DNA of 64,000 nucleotides from assembly GCF_014218335.1 (NCBI RefSeq), contig NZ_AP023367.1, positions 1,923,501-1,987,500 of the forward strand. The letters run 5' to 3'. The notes beneath the pieces were generated by a model that saw nothing but the letters and a program-made list of their open reading frames with translations, was not told the DNA's origin and did not search any database. Position 1 is the stretch's first letter. Every line of letters starts with the position of its first letter. Positions 31,178 to 40,151 of the stretch are shown in pieces. The position numbers and the translations under genes are program-made. The DNA comes from Anaerocolumna cellulosilytica (lineage in GTDB: Bacteria > Bacillota > Clostridia > Lachnospirales > Lachnospiraceae).

Positions 31178-32455
31178 TTATTTTATAAGGGTTTTACCAC
31201 CCATATAAGGCTGAAGGGCAACAGGGATATTTACAGTACCATCCGCATTTAAGTTATTTTCCAGGAATGCAATTAACATTCTTGGGGGAGCAGCAACCGT
31301 ATTATTTAAGGTATGTGCAAAATATTTGCCGTCTTCTCCTACAACACGGATTTTTAAACGTCTAGCCTGTGCATCCCCTAAATTAGAGCAGCTGCCCACT
31401 TCAAAATATTTCTTTTGCCTTGGAGACCAAGCTTCAACATCAATGGATTTTACCTTTAAATCCGCAAGGTCACCGGAACAACATTCTAAAGTTCTTACAG
31501 GGATATCTAAAGAACGGAATAAATCTACGGTATTCTGCCACAAAACATTAAACCATTTAGGACTTTCCTCCGGTTTACATACCACTATCATTTCCTGTTT
31601 TTCAAATTGGTGAATACGATAAACACCGCGTTCTTCCAGTCCGTGTGCGCCTTTTTCCTTACGGAAGCAGGGAGAATAACTGGTTAAAGTCTGAGGAAGA
31701 GTAGTGTCTGGCAGGATTGTATCTATAAATTTACCTATCATAGAATGCTCACTGGTACCAATCAGGTATAAATCTTCTCCTTCAATTTTATACATCATAG
31801 CATCCATTTCAGCGAAACTCATAACACCGGTTACTACATTGCTGCGAATCATAAAAGGAGGAATACAGTAAGTAAAGCCTCGTTCAATCATATAATCTCT
31901 GGCATAGGTAATGATAGCGGAATGTAGTCTTGCAACATCACCCATCAGGTAGTAGAAACCGTTGCCGGCTACTTTTCTGGCACTGTCTAAATCAATACCG
32001 TTGAATTTTTCCATAATATCTGTATGATAAGGAATCTCAAAATCAGGAACAATAGGGTCGCCGTAGCGTTGTACCTCCACATTTTCACTGTCATCCTTAC
32101 CGATAGGAACGGTTGGGTCAATGATATTAGGGATTACCATCATAATATTTTTAATTTTTTCTTCTAGTTCGTTTTCTCTTGCTTCTAGGACTGTAAGACG
32201 TTCTGAATCAGCAGTTACTTTTTTCTTTAATTCCTCTGCTTCTTCCTTCTTCCCTTGTGCCATTAAACCACCGATTTGTTTTGAGATTTTATTTTTATCG
32301 GATCTTAAAGTATCGGCTTCCTGTTTTGCATTACGGCTCTCTAAGTCAAGAGATATAACTTCGTCTACAAGTCCTAATTTGCTATCCTGAAACTTGTTTT
32401 TTATATTTTGTTTAACGATTTCAGGATTTTCTCTTAAAAATTTTAAATCTAACAT
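31178..32455 (-). CDS. serS: Seryl-tRNA synthetase
   Basis: 425 residues, normal bacterial length. N-terminal long coiled coil (about 30-100, tRNA-binding arm), class II motif 2 in CFRKEKGAHG and motif 3 in NNTVAAPPRMLIAFLEN; serine pocket TSEHSMIG. It charges tRNA-Ser in the cytoplasm. An AGGAGG site and a T-box leader with terminator lie directly upstream, so expression responds to uncharged tRNA. Confidence 0.97.
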   Translation of the reverse strand: MLDLKFLRENPEIVKQNIKNKFQDSKLGLVDEVISLDLESRNAKQEADTLRSDKNKISKQIGGLMAQGKKEEAEELKKKVTADSERLTVLEARENELEEKIKNIMMVIPNIIDPTVPIGKDDSENVEVQRYGDPIVPDFEIPYHTDIMEKFNGIDLDSARKVAGNGFYYLMGDVARLHSAIITYARDYMIERGFTYCIPPFMIRSNVVTGVMSFAEMDAMMYKIEGEDLYLIGTSEHSMIGKFIDTILPDTTLPQTLTSYSPCFRKEKGAHGLEERGVYRIHQFEKQEMIVVCKPEESPKWFNVLWQNTVDLFRSLDIPVRTLECCSGDLADLKVKSIDVEAWSPRQKKYFEVGSCSNLGDAQARRLKIRVVGEDGKYFAHTLNNTVAAPPRMLIAFLENNLNADGTVNIPVALQPYMGGKTLIK

Positions 32456-32521
32456 AAGTTCCTCCTAATTGTAAAATGTAATTCATATAAAATTTAATTG
32501 AAAGCAGAATATAAAGAGTAA

Positions 32522-32777
32522 CGAAAAAAAGTCCTTTCATCCCATATATAATGGGACGAAAGGACTCCGCGTTGCCACCCAAATTGCCGGCTGTTAAACC
32601 GGCCTCTCAACCAAGTAGGATAGAGGCTACCAACCTTCGGCTTTGCAGCATATAACTGCTTAACACCGACAGCTCCAAAAGTGGAAAGATTTAACCTTTC
32701 ACCGGTTTGCACCAAACACCGGCTCTCTGAAGAAATTTTTAAATCGTAGCTTTTTTCAACGCTGCTTTCATATTCTT
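32522..32777 (-). promoter_or_regulatory. T-box leader of serS
   Basis: The T-box core TTGGGTGGCAACGCGG reads on the minus strand around 32566-32584. It is followed by a terminator stem (AGTCCTTTCGTCCC… / …GGGATGAAAGGACT, then seven Ts, 32523-32568). Upstream stems around 32660-32750 form stem I with an AGAGA bulge; UCC at 32685-32683 is a plausible serine specifier, which I rate as tentative. Confidence 0.92.
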
Positions 32778-32783
32778 TTACAT

Positions 32784-32812
32784 ATTATATACTTAAAATC
32801 AATATATTACAA
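32784..32812 (-). promoter_or_regulatory. serS promoter
   Basis: Minus strand TTGTAA (32807-32812), 17 bases, TATAAT (32784-32789). Places the transcript start at about 32777, at the 5' end of the T-box. Confidence 0.65.
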
Positions 32813-32828
32813 GAAAAAATAAAATTTC

Positions 32829-33623
32829 TTATAAAAGTAATAAACTGACTGCCATAACTGCCATACCGGCAACCAGGCCGTAGATGGAGAGATGATGTTC
32901 ACCGTATTCTCTGGCAGAGGGGAGCAGTTCATCCAGTGATATAAATACCATAATTCCAGCAACCAGAGCAAAAACAATTCCAAAGGTAATGTTATTAATA
33001 AAAGGCATTAACACTAAATATCCCACAAGAGCGCCCACCGGTTCTGAAAGACCGGACAAAAAGGAATATAAGAAGGCCTTCTTCTTACTGCCGGTAGCAT
33101 AATATACCGGTACTGATACGGCAATTCCTTCAGGAATATTATGTATAGCGATTGCAACCGCAATGGGAATAGCTATAGAGGGCTCCTGTAATGCCGAGAT
33201 AAAAGTAGCAAGACCCTCCGGAAAGTTGTGGATAGCAATGGCAAGGGCTGTAAAAACACCCATACGCAGAAGCTTTTTATTACTTTCATGAGGTTCCATA
33301 TCCTCTACCTTATGAACTTCATGAGGATTTTCATGGCTGGGAATCAGTTTATCTATGATAGCAATCAACAGCATGCCGGCAAAAAAAGCGATGGCTGTTA
33401 CCCAGGCACCGGGCTTGTCACCTAGTTCTATACTTAAAGAATCTTTTGCTTTCGTATAAATTTCTATCATGGATACATATATCATAACACCGGCTGAAAA
33501 ACCCAAGCTTACAGACAAAAATTTTGTATTGCTTTTCTTAGTAAAGAAAGCCAGTGCACTACCGATTCCAGTGCTTAATCCAGCGAATAAAGTCAATGCA
33601 AAAGCCAAAAATACATTTTCCAT
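32829..33623 (-). CDS. zupT: ZIP-family metal transporter (ZupT-like)
   Basis: 264 residues from ATG 33623 after CAGGAGGTG. Eight membrane segments; the metal-site helices [12 protein letters not shown] and [16 protein letters not shown] carry the His-Asn/Pro-Glu motifs of the ZupT branch, and a histidine/acid-rich loop ([17 protein letters not shown]) lies between. It imports divalent metals such as zinc, iron or manganese. It is separated from serS by the serS promoter, so transcribed on its own. Confidence 0.9.
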   Translation of the reverse strand: MENVFLAFALTLFAGLSTGIGSALAFFTKKSNTKFLSVSLGFSAGVMIYVSMIEIYTKAKDSLSIELGDKPGAWVTAIAFFAGMLLIAIIDKLIPSHENPHEVHKVEDMEPHESNKKLLRMGVFTALAIAIHNFPEGLATFISALQEPSIAIPIAVAIAIHNIPEGIAVSVPVYYATGSKKKAFLYSFLSGLSEPVGALVGYLVLMPFINNITFGIVFALVAGIMVFISLDELLPSAREYGEHHLSIYGLVAGMAVMAVSLLLL

Positions 33624-33748
33624 ATAATACACCTCCTGTTTATGGCTTATTGTAATTGTATCAAATGAGGGCGACAAAATCAATTAAGAAGAGACTTATT
33701 TTATTGATAGTATCTATCAAAATAAAAGAATAGAAGAGGCAAAAAACA

Positions 33749-33802
33749 TTGACAGAATCCTTTTTTTGGATTATAGTTGTATATACAAATTGTATATACA
33801 AC
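33749..33802 (+). promoter_or_regulatory. marR promoter with palindromic operator
   Basis: TTGACA (33749-33754), 17 bases, TATAGT (33772-33777). A 27-base near-perfect palindrome, two copies of GTATATACAA-like arms (33776-33802), covers the -10 end and the start point. This is where an autorepressing MarR protein would bind. Confidence 0.75.
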
Positions 33803-33887
33803 AAATGAACTGCCGATAACCTTTGAAAGAGTCAATTTATATTTGGCAGTATCGCAAGAAGATACGGCATACAATGGGAGCTAGCAT

Positions 33888-34313
33888 ATGAATGATAAGC
33901 AACAATTGAATAACTGTTTATTCTTTTCCTCCTGTAAGTTATCCAGAGAGGCCGGAAGAATAGCGGATAAAGAATTTAAAAGTACCGGGTTACCCCCCAG
34001 CCATGCTTTTCTGGTCAGCATTGTAAATCATGAGGATGGAATTCACCAAAAAAAATTAGGCGAATTACTTCATATAACGCCGTCCACCATGACCAGATTT
34101 ATAGAGAAACTGGCAGAGAAAGAACTTGTAAAGCCTGTTGCAGAGGGAAAGAGTGTTTATATTTATGCTACAAAGAAGGGCAGAAATCTGCAAAAGGAAA
34201 TTGATTTAGCCAGAGAGAGACTGTGTAGTATTTATGCGAAGGCTTTGACGGAAGAGGAAAGAGAAACACTGCATAATCTGTTAGCAAAGTTACTGAATAG
34301 TTTATCCTCTTAA
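33888..34313 (+). CDS. MarR-family regulator
   Basis: 141 residues; winged helix with LGELLHITPSTMTRFIEKLAEKELV. A cysteine pair near the N-terminus (NNCLFFSSCKL) could give redox or electrophile sensing as in OhrR/QorR-type MarR proteins; that is inference. The operator-like palindrome over its promoter suggests autorepression. Downstream in the same direction are a nitroreductase, an ABM protein and a second nitroreductase-like gene, a set expected for quinone or nitro-compound stress. Confidence 0.87.
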   Translation: MNDKQQLNNCLFFSSCKLSREAGRIADKEFKSTGLPPSHAFLVSIVNHEDGIHQKKLGELLHITPSTMTRFIEKLAEKELVKPVAEGKSVYIYATKKGRNLQKEIDLARERLCSIYAKALTEEERETLHNLLAKLLNSLSS

Positions 34314-34477
34314 TATGGATTATGTGAGGTATTGGCTGCATGATTGTCTAATTATACAGTTATGAACAGTATGTAAAAAAAAGCAATCTCCAACATGCAG
34401 ATAGCAGGTTAAAAAATGTACAGATGGAAGTTTTAGTACGAAATAGTAGGATTATAAGAAAAGGAAGGCTTATGTAT

Positions 34478-34984
34478 ATGAAAGAAATATTCAACCGCAG
34501 AAGTATTAGAAAGTTTACTAATAAACCAGTGGAAAAAGAAAAAATTGAAAAGCTGTTAAGAGCTGCAATGCAGGCCCCCTCCGCAGCCAATCAGCAGCCA
34601 TGGGAATTCATTGTTGTAGAAGGAGAAGAAGCACTGAAGGAATTAGCACAGACCTCTCCATATGCCAAGCCCGTAGAAAGCTCCGGTGTGACCTTTGTTC
34701 TTTTAGCAGATACAAGGACTTACCGGGTTCCCTCCGCTTGGCAGCAGGATATGAGTGCAGCAGCACAGAATCTGTTACTGGAAGCAGTGCATCTGGATTT
34801 AGGAGGGGTATGGCTTGGAGTTTCTACCAGCCAGGAGATAGCGGATAATGTAAGTAAATTCTATGCACTTCCGGAGTATATTGTACCGTTTGCATTACTA
34901 GCAGTAGGCTATCCTAACGAACAGGAAAATGTTTTTGTAGATCGTTATGTACCGGAAAAAATACATTACGGAGCATGGAGTTAA
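34478..34984 (+). CDS. Nitroreductase family protein
   Basis: 168 residues from ATG 34478 (MKEIFNRRSIRKF), nine bases after AAGGAAGG; ATG 34472 is only three bases from the site. FMN-binding RRSIRKF, APSAANQQPWEF and GGVWLGVSTS are the family hallmarks. It reduces nitro groups, quinones or flavin with NAD(P)H. Together with the MarR gene and ABM gene it looks like a small redox-stress group. Confidence 0.88.
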   Translation: MKEIFNRRSIRKFTNKPVEKEKIEKLLRAAMQAPSAANQQPWEFIVVEGEEALKELAQTSPYAKPVESSGVTFVLLADTRTYRVPSAWQQDMSAAAQNLLLEAVHLDLGGVWLGVSTSQEIADNVSKFYALPEYIVPFALLAVGYPNEQENVFVDRYVPEKIHYGAWS

Positions 34985-35013
34985 ACAAGTTTTAAAAAAC
35001 AGAATGAGGAAGG

Positions 35014-35033
35014 ATGCCTTAAATCGGAGGCAT
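35014..35033 (+). promoter_or_regulatory. Hairpin between a strong and a weak ribosome-binding site
   Basis: GAGGAAGG (35006-35013) is followed immediately by ATGCCT / AGGCAT hairpin, then 15 bases to the ABM start. The hairpin would bring GAGGAAGG toward the ATG, although a weak local AGGT is also present. Confidence 0.35.
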
Positions 35034-35048
35034 ATCAGGTAATTAACT

Positions 35049-35339
35049 ATGATAGCAGTAGTAGCAAAGAATTATGTGAAAGCAGAAAAGATAGAAGAAT
35101 TTTTACAGATAGCAAAGGATTTAGTAAACGCCACTAACAAACTAGATGAAGGATGTATTTCTTATGAGTTATATAAAGACCCGAAGGAGGCTAATGTATA
35201 CACGATATTAGAACAATGGGAAAGCTATCAGGCACTGGAAAGTCATACGAAGGCGAAACATTTTACAGATTGTATTCCTAAACTGGGTGAACTTATGGAA
35301 AAACCTGGTGAAACAAAAATATATGAAAAATTAGTATAA
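35049..35339 (+). CDS. Antibiotic biosynthesis monooxygenase (ABM) domain protein
   Basis: 96 residues, a single ABM ferredoxin-like fold: MIAVVAKNYVKAEKIEEFLQ, then GCISYELYKDPKEANVYTILEQWES. Related proteins (YgiN, Lsr) are quinol monooxygenases or stress proteins. It lies between two nitroreductase-type genes in the same direction, in line with quinone metabolism. Confidence 0.82.
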   Translation: MIAVVAKNYVKAEKIEEFLQIAKDLVNATNKLDEGCISYELYKDPKEANVYTILEQWESYQALESHTKAKHFTDCIPKLGELMEKPGETKIYEKLV

Positions 35340-35356
35340 ATAATAAGGAGGAGACT

Positions 35357-36205
35357 ATGGCAAAAATTTTCAATATTCCATTAGCAGAGGTTATTAAAAA
35401 AAGGTACTCTGCCCGAACTTATTCTGAGAAAAAGCTGCCTCAGGATATAATAGACCAGATAAAGGATTATATGGAAACTCTATATAATCCTTTTCAGGCA
35501 AATCTTAAATTTCGGTACTTACAGACTAAGGGGACTGCTAATTCTGAAAAGTTAGGGACCTATGGAATGATTAAAGGAGCCTCAGAGTATATCGGTGTAT
35601 CAGGAGAAAAATCAGAAACAGTGTTAGAAGCAGTTGGCTACGGTTTTGAAAAACTTATATTATACTTAACTTCTTTAGGTATTGGAACCTGCTGGCTGGG
35701 TGGTACTTTTAAGAAAGGTGAATTTGCCAAGGCAATGGAGGTAAAGGAGGGGGACATTTTCCCTGCAATCACACCCATTGGATATGCAGCAGAGAAAAAG
35801 AGAATGACGGAAAGTCTGATGCGCAAGGTAGTAAAAGCAGATAAGAGAATCCCCTGGGAAGTTATTTTTTATAACGAGAATTTTAAAACACCGTTAACGA
35901 AAGAGGAGGCTGGTACATATGCTGAGATTCTTGAATTTGTCAGACTTGCCCCTTCTGCTTCGAATAAGCAACCCTGGAGAATCGTAAAAAATAAGGAGAT
36001 GTTTCATTTTTATGAAAAGCGCACCCCAGGCTATAGTGATAAGTTAGATTATGATATTCAAAGACTGGATATTGGAATTGCTGCATGTCACTTTGATTTA
36101 GGTGTACAGGAAAAAGATTTAGCCGGTGAATTTAAGAGACTGCATTCACCAGTGGCAGAGGTACCTGAATTACATCAATATATTATGTCTTGGGTAAGAA
36201 GTTAA
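35357..36205 (+). CDS. Nitroreductase-like protein (TM-nitroreductase type)
   Basis: 282 residues with an N-terminal KKRYSARTYSEKKL and a second FMN-type block LAPSASNKQPWRIV late in the chain (about 195-210), as in the long putative TM-nitroreductase family where two half-domains are fused. ITPIGYAAEKKR is also typical. AAGGAGG precedes the ATG by five bases. It ends the MarR-led group and likely binds FMN; the substrate is unknown. Confidence 0.8.
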   Translation: MAKIFNIPLAEVIKKRYSARTYSEKKLPQDIIDQIKDYMETLYNPFQANLKFRYLQTKGTANSEKLGTYGMIKGASEYIGVSGEKSETVLEAVGYGFEKLILYLTSLGIGTCWLGGTFKKGEFAKAMEVKEGDIFPAITPIGYAAEKKRMTESLMRKVVKADKRIPWEVIFYNENFKTPLTKEEAGTYAEILEFVRLAPSASNKQPWRIVKNKEMFHFYEKRTPGYSDKLDYDIQRLDIGIAACHFDLGVQEKDLAGEFKRLHSPVAEVPELHQYIMSWVRS

Positions 36206-36404
36206 ATAGATTACTCAATGAGTTTAACCTCAGGCTTGAAGAGCTTGAAACAGAAGTGGTTTACCATGTAACTTTTTAAATAGATTTTATAATTATTTGG
36301 AACCTTTCTATAGTTTTAATCGTCTATATAACAGCAAGTAAATTTGTATATATTAATAAGCGATTGTATAGACTTTAAAAATAGGCGTATAGGAGGTTTT
36401 AGTT

Positions 36405-37448
36405 ATGAAACGATGGTATATATTATTCAGTTTTCTGTTAGTAACTATATTTTTTACCGGATGCAGCAAAAAGATGTTTACGCTAAGTGATCTGAATATG
36501 GATTTCACAGAAGCAGTGATTAAAAAAGAAAGTACCGGTTCTTTTGTTCCTATAGAGGAAGAGAAGGCACATGAGGTATATGATAAATTAAAAGATATAT
36601 CTTTTGTAGAGCTTTCTGATAGCAAAGATATGAAAGAAGCTTTGTATACTCTTACCTTCAAAAATATGGATAAGGTAGTTCAAGAGTTTCAGATTATCGA
36701 TAATAATACGATTGCATATAAGAGACATTTTTATACAGCGAAAGATAACCTTGATTTAAAATATATAGAACAGCTTTTTGAAGTAACTTTTCAAGCGACT
36801 GTTTTAGCGGCGGATACTTCGTTATTAGTTCAACCGGTGGAGGGCAGCAGTGAATTAAGATCCTCTGACAAAATCGTTGTAAGTTATAAAGACAACACAC
36901 TCTACGGCACCGAAGGAAAGAGTATTCCATTAGAGCAGCTGGAACCCGGAGACACCATAGAAATTATTTACAATGGTCTCATAATGGAATCGTATCCCGC
37001 TCAGATAACTGCGGACAGCGTAAAGGTAATAAAGCACAATTATCACTTAAGCGGTCTATTAGCTGTGATTGATGCTATATATCAGGAAGATGCAGGTCTA
37101 AACAGTAATATCAATCAGATTGTGTTGGATTTAACGGATTTAACGAATCTTTCAGAGAAGGAGAAAGAATTCCTATTAACAGCAGTTGGGTACTATTATG
37201 AGGTGGAAACCAGAACCGGTACGTATGAAGAACTGGTGGAGGAAGGTGTTTTAGAAGAATCAACTTACTTTGAAGATGGAATTATTATTAAACTAAATAA
37301 GACAGAATTTGATGAGGAAAAGAAGATTTTGACCTGCGGCATTTCAAAATGGAGAAGTCCTCTTGGAGCAGTTGGTTCTAATAGTGTTACTGCCGTTTAT
37401 AACGGAAAAGGCTGGAAGGTAACAAAAGAAAATATGTGGATAAGTTAA
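36405..37448 (+). CDS. Lipoprotein with DUF3221-like middle domain
   Basis: 347 residues. A type II signal peptide with lipobox FFTGC (cysteine near residue 20). A middle segment (about 150-215: LVQPVEGSSELRSSDKIVV, LEPGDTIEIIYNG, YPAQITADSVKVI) resembles DUF3221/YobA small beta domains. The C-terminal part is acidic with repeated strands. It is exported and membrane-anchored; function unknown. AGGAGG precedes the start and a strong terminator follows, so it is a single-gene unit. Confidence 0.7.
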   Translation: MKRWYILFSFLLVTIFFTGCSKKMFTLSDLNMDFTEAVIKKESTGSFVPIEEEKAHEVYDKLKDISFVELSDSKDMKEALYTLTFKNMDKVVQEFQIIDNNTIAYKRHFYTAKDNLDLKYIEQLFEVTFQATVLAADTSLLVQPVEGSSELRSSDKIVVSYKDNTLYGTEGKSIPLEQLEPGDTIEIIYNGLIMESYPAQITADSVKVIKHNYHLSGLLAVIDAIYQEDAGLNSNINQIVLDLTDLTNLSEKEKEFLLTAVGYYYEVETRTGTYEELVEEGVLEESTYFEDGIIIKLNKTEFDEEKKILTCGISKWRSPLGAVGSNSVTAVYNGKGWKVTKENMWIS

Positions 37449-37468
37449 TATAAATTAGAGGGTATAAA

Positions 37469-37502
37469 GAATCCCACGGTTAGTAATTAGTCGTGGGATT
37501 CT
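37469..37502 (+). terminator. Terminator after the lipoprotein gene
   Basis: AGAATCCCACG / CGTGGGATTCT, 11-bp perfect stem with T-rich tail. Confidence 0.75.
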
Positions 37503-37569
37503 ATTATGCTCTTTCTATTTTACCGAAGATACTTGTATAATCAGTAGGATATCGTCAAAACTTCTGCTG

Positions 37570-39294
37570 TTATGAGGCCTGCATAGAGTATAACTTGGTA
37601 TAAATACCGTTTTTTTGTAACAATTCTTCGTGTGTTCCTTGTTCTGCAATTCCGCCGGAATCCAGTACCAGGATTTTGTCCGCTGAACGTATTGTGGAAA
37701 GTCGATGGGCGATAACGAGGGTTGTACGGTTTTTACTAAGTTGTTCCAAAGCTTTTTGTATTTCACGTTCTGTCTTTACATCCAGTGAGGAGGTAGCTTC
37801 ATCAAGAATCAGAATCGGAGAATTTCTTAGAATTGCTCTGGCAATGGAAATTCTCTGCTTTTGTCCTCCGGATAATCTAACGCCTCGTTCACCAACAAAA
37901 GTATCATAACCTTTTTCCAAAGAAAGGATAAATTCATGGGCATTTGCAGCTTTTGCGGCAGCTATAACATCTTTTTTAGTGGCTGTTTTAGACCCATAGG
38001 CGATATTGTCATAGACAGTGCCACTAAATAAAAAGGTATCTTGTAAAACCATACTTATATTATCACGAAGACTAGTTAAAGAGACTTCTCGAATATCTAT
38101 ATTATCAATTAGAATGGAACCGGACACAGGGTCATAAAAGCGGTTTAACAGACTGCTGATAGTAGTCTTTCCGACACCGGTTGTTCCAACCAGGGCAATG
38201 GTCTGACCCTGTTCAATCATTAAATCTATATTCTTTAACAAGGGAATCTCAGGGTTATAATGGAAGGATAGGTTCTTAAACTCAATTTTTCCAGTAACTT
38301 TTTTTAAGGTCTTTGGTTTTGCAGTCTCTTTCACATCCGGGACTTCATCCATAATCTCATAAACACGTTCACAGCCGGCTATTGCATTGTGCAGCTGGTC
38401 ATTTACGGTAGCAAGACTGGTTATAGGCTGGTAGAATAAGCCCAAATACATAATAAAGCCAACAATGTCCGCAATGGATACCTGGCCGGTAGAAGCAAGA
38501 TAACCACCGTATATTATGATACCAACAGAACCAACAGAACTAAAGAAGGTAATAAGAGGATAAAATATTTCTCCGGTTTTGGTGGCATGTAAAAAGGCTT
38601 TGGTATGAAGACCGGCAAGATTGCTGATTTTATCGGTTTCATGAGTCTGTTGGTTAAAGGCTTGGATTTCTTTTACAGCTGATAAATTTTCCTGAACGGC
38701 ACCGCTTAAATCTCCCAGAGCGGAAGAATTCTTACGCCATAGGGGGAGTACCAGCTTGGAATAGCCGGCATTGGCTGCCATAAGGAAGGGAATTGTTACT
38801 AAACTGATTAATGCAAGTTTAACATTAATGGTAAAAAGCATAATGGCAACACCGACAAAGGTCAGTACATTAACGATTAAGTCAGGAACAGCATGTGCTA
38901 TTAATAACTCTGTATTTACGACATCACTGACAACTCTGCTTACCAGCTGTCCAGTCTGTTTATCATTGAAGTAACCCATAGATAAGCTTTGCATCTTATG
39001 ATACAGTTTTGTACGCAAGTCTGCTACATAATGATATGCTCCATAATGGGTTAAATATCCTCTCAAAAAGCTGCAAAAGGCACTCAGGGCATAAACTCCT
39101 AGTAAGGTAAGTCCCATCTTAAGAGACTGCCTTGCAATATCCGGATCATTGTTAGTAGCAAGCTCAGTCAGTCTTCGCAGTACCCAGGGAGCATAAAGGT
39201 TTAGAAGCGTGGATATAATGACAGCGGTCATGCCTAAGAAGATATAGATCCAATAGTTTCTGGCTTCCTTTAATAGGCGTATACATATTTTCAA
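37570..39294 (-). CDS. ABC exporter half-transporter in the iron-uptake operon
   Basis: 574 residues: six-helix exporter domain and ATPase with Walker A GTTGVGKTT, signature LSGGQKQR and Walker B ILILDEATSSLD. The only fitting start is TTG at 39294, ten bases after AAAGGGGGC in the end of the importer ATPase gene, which stops at 39297. It is thus the fourth gene of the siderophore-permease operon. In other bacteria exporter-type ABC proteins next to siderophore genes (YbtP/YbtQ, IrtA/IrtB) take part in siderophore uptake or export; here that role is inference from position. Confidence 0.85.
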   Translation of the reverse strand: MKICIRLLKEARNYWIYIFLGMTAVIISTLLNLYAPWVLRRLTELATNNDPDIARQSLKMGLTLLGVYALSAFCSFLRGYLTHYGAYHYVADLRTKLYHKMQSLSMGYFNDKQTGQLVSRVVSDVVNTELLIAHAVPDLIVNVLTFVGVAIMLFTINVKLALISLVTIPFLMAANAGYSKLVLPLWRKNSSALGDLSGAVQENLSAVKEIQAFNQQTHETDKISNLAGLHTKAFLHATKTGEIFYPLITFFSSVGSVGIIIYGGYLASTGQVSIADIVGFIMYLGLFYQPITSLATVNDQLHNAIAGCERVYEIMDEVPDVKETAKPKTLKKVTGKIEFKNLSFHYNPEIPLLKNIDLMIEQGQTIALVGTTGVGKTTISSLLNRFYDPVSGSILIDNIDIREVSLTSLRDNISMVLQDTFLFSGTVYDNIAYGSKTATKKDVIAAAKAANAHEFILSLEKGYDTFVGERGVRLSGGQKQRISIARAILRNSPILILDEATSSLDVKTEREIQKALEQLSKNRTTLVIAHRLSTIRSADKILVLDSGGIAEQGTHEELLQKNGIYTKLYSMQAS

Positions 39295-39296
39295 AA

Positions 39297-40091
39297 TTAA
39301 CTTGCCCCCTTTATTAAATCATAGGTGATACAAATTGGTCTTCCGGTGCGGGGATCATGGGATATTTCAGCATCAATATTAAAGGTCTTTTTTAATACGT
39401 CCTTTGTCATGACATCAGTAGGTGTACCATGACTGATTATATCGCCGCTACGAATAGCAACCATGTAGTCTGAGAATCTGGCAGCCAGATTTAAGTCGTG
39501 AAGTACCATGGCAATCGTACAGCCCTGTTCTTTATTCAAATTATAAAGTAAGTTTAAAACCTCTAATTGATGGGACAAATCAAGGTAAGTGGTCGGTTCA
39601 TCCAAGAGGATTAAGTCGGTCTGCTGAGCTAAAGCCATAGCAATCCAGACCCTTTGTCGCTGTCCGCCTGATAATGTATCAACTTCTCTATGTTCCATGT
39701 CAGATAGATTTGTTACTTTCAAAGCCCAGGATACGATCTCCTTATCTTCTGCGGTAAGCTTGCCGAAGCCTTTTTGATGAGGGAATCTTCCATAGGCGAC
39801 CAGTTCACTGATGGTTAAACCGCTTGGGGCAGTAGGCGTCTGAGGCAGGATGGCCATTTTTTTGGCTACTTCTTTTGTAGAAAGAGTGTTAATATCCTCA
39901 CCGCTTAGATAGACTAACCCTTTCTTTGGCTTCAAAATACGTCCGACAGCCTTTAATACGGTAGATTTTCCACAACCGTTAGGGCCAATAATGGAAGTGA
40001 TTTTTTTATGAGGAATCTGCATATCTAGATTTTTTACAATCAGTGCATCTTCATAAGCGATGGCAAGGCTTTGTGTGGTTATACTGTTCAT
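39297..40091 (-). CDS. Iron-siderophore ABC transporter ATPase (FecE/FhuC-like)
   Basis: 264 residues. Walker A GPNGCGKST, signature LSGGQRQR, Walker B LILLDEPTTYLD, with the FecE/FhuC-type sequence around LDLSHQLEVLNLLYNL. It energises the two FecCD-type permeases encoded just upstream. GAAAGGAG precedes the ATG. No substrate-binding lipoprotein gene is in the operon as seen here. Confidence 0.92.
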   Translation of the reverse strand: MNSITTQSLAIAYEDALIVKNLDMQIPHKKITSIIGPNGCGKSTVLKAVGRILKPKKGLVYLSGEDINTLSTKEVAKKMAILPQTPTAPSGLTISELVAYGRFPHQKGFGKLTAEDKEIVSWALKVTNLSDMEHREVDTLSGGQRQRVWIAMALAQQTDLILLDEPTTYLDLSHQLEVLNLLYNLNKEQGCTIAMVLHDLNLAARFSDYMVAIRSGDIISHGTPTDVMTKDVLKKTFNIDAEISHDPRTGRPICITYDLIKGAS

Positions 40092-40151
40092 TTACATGCG
40101 CTCCTTTCAATGTAGTCTGCGTGTATGCAGAAATATAGGTGAATGGTTTTA

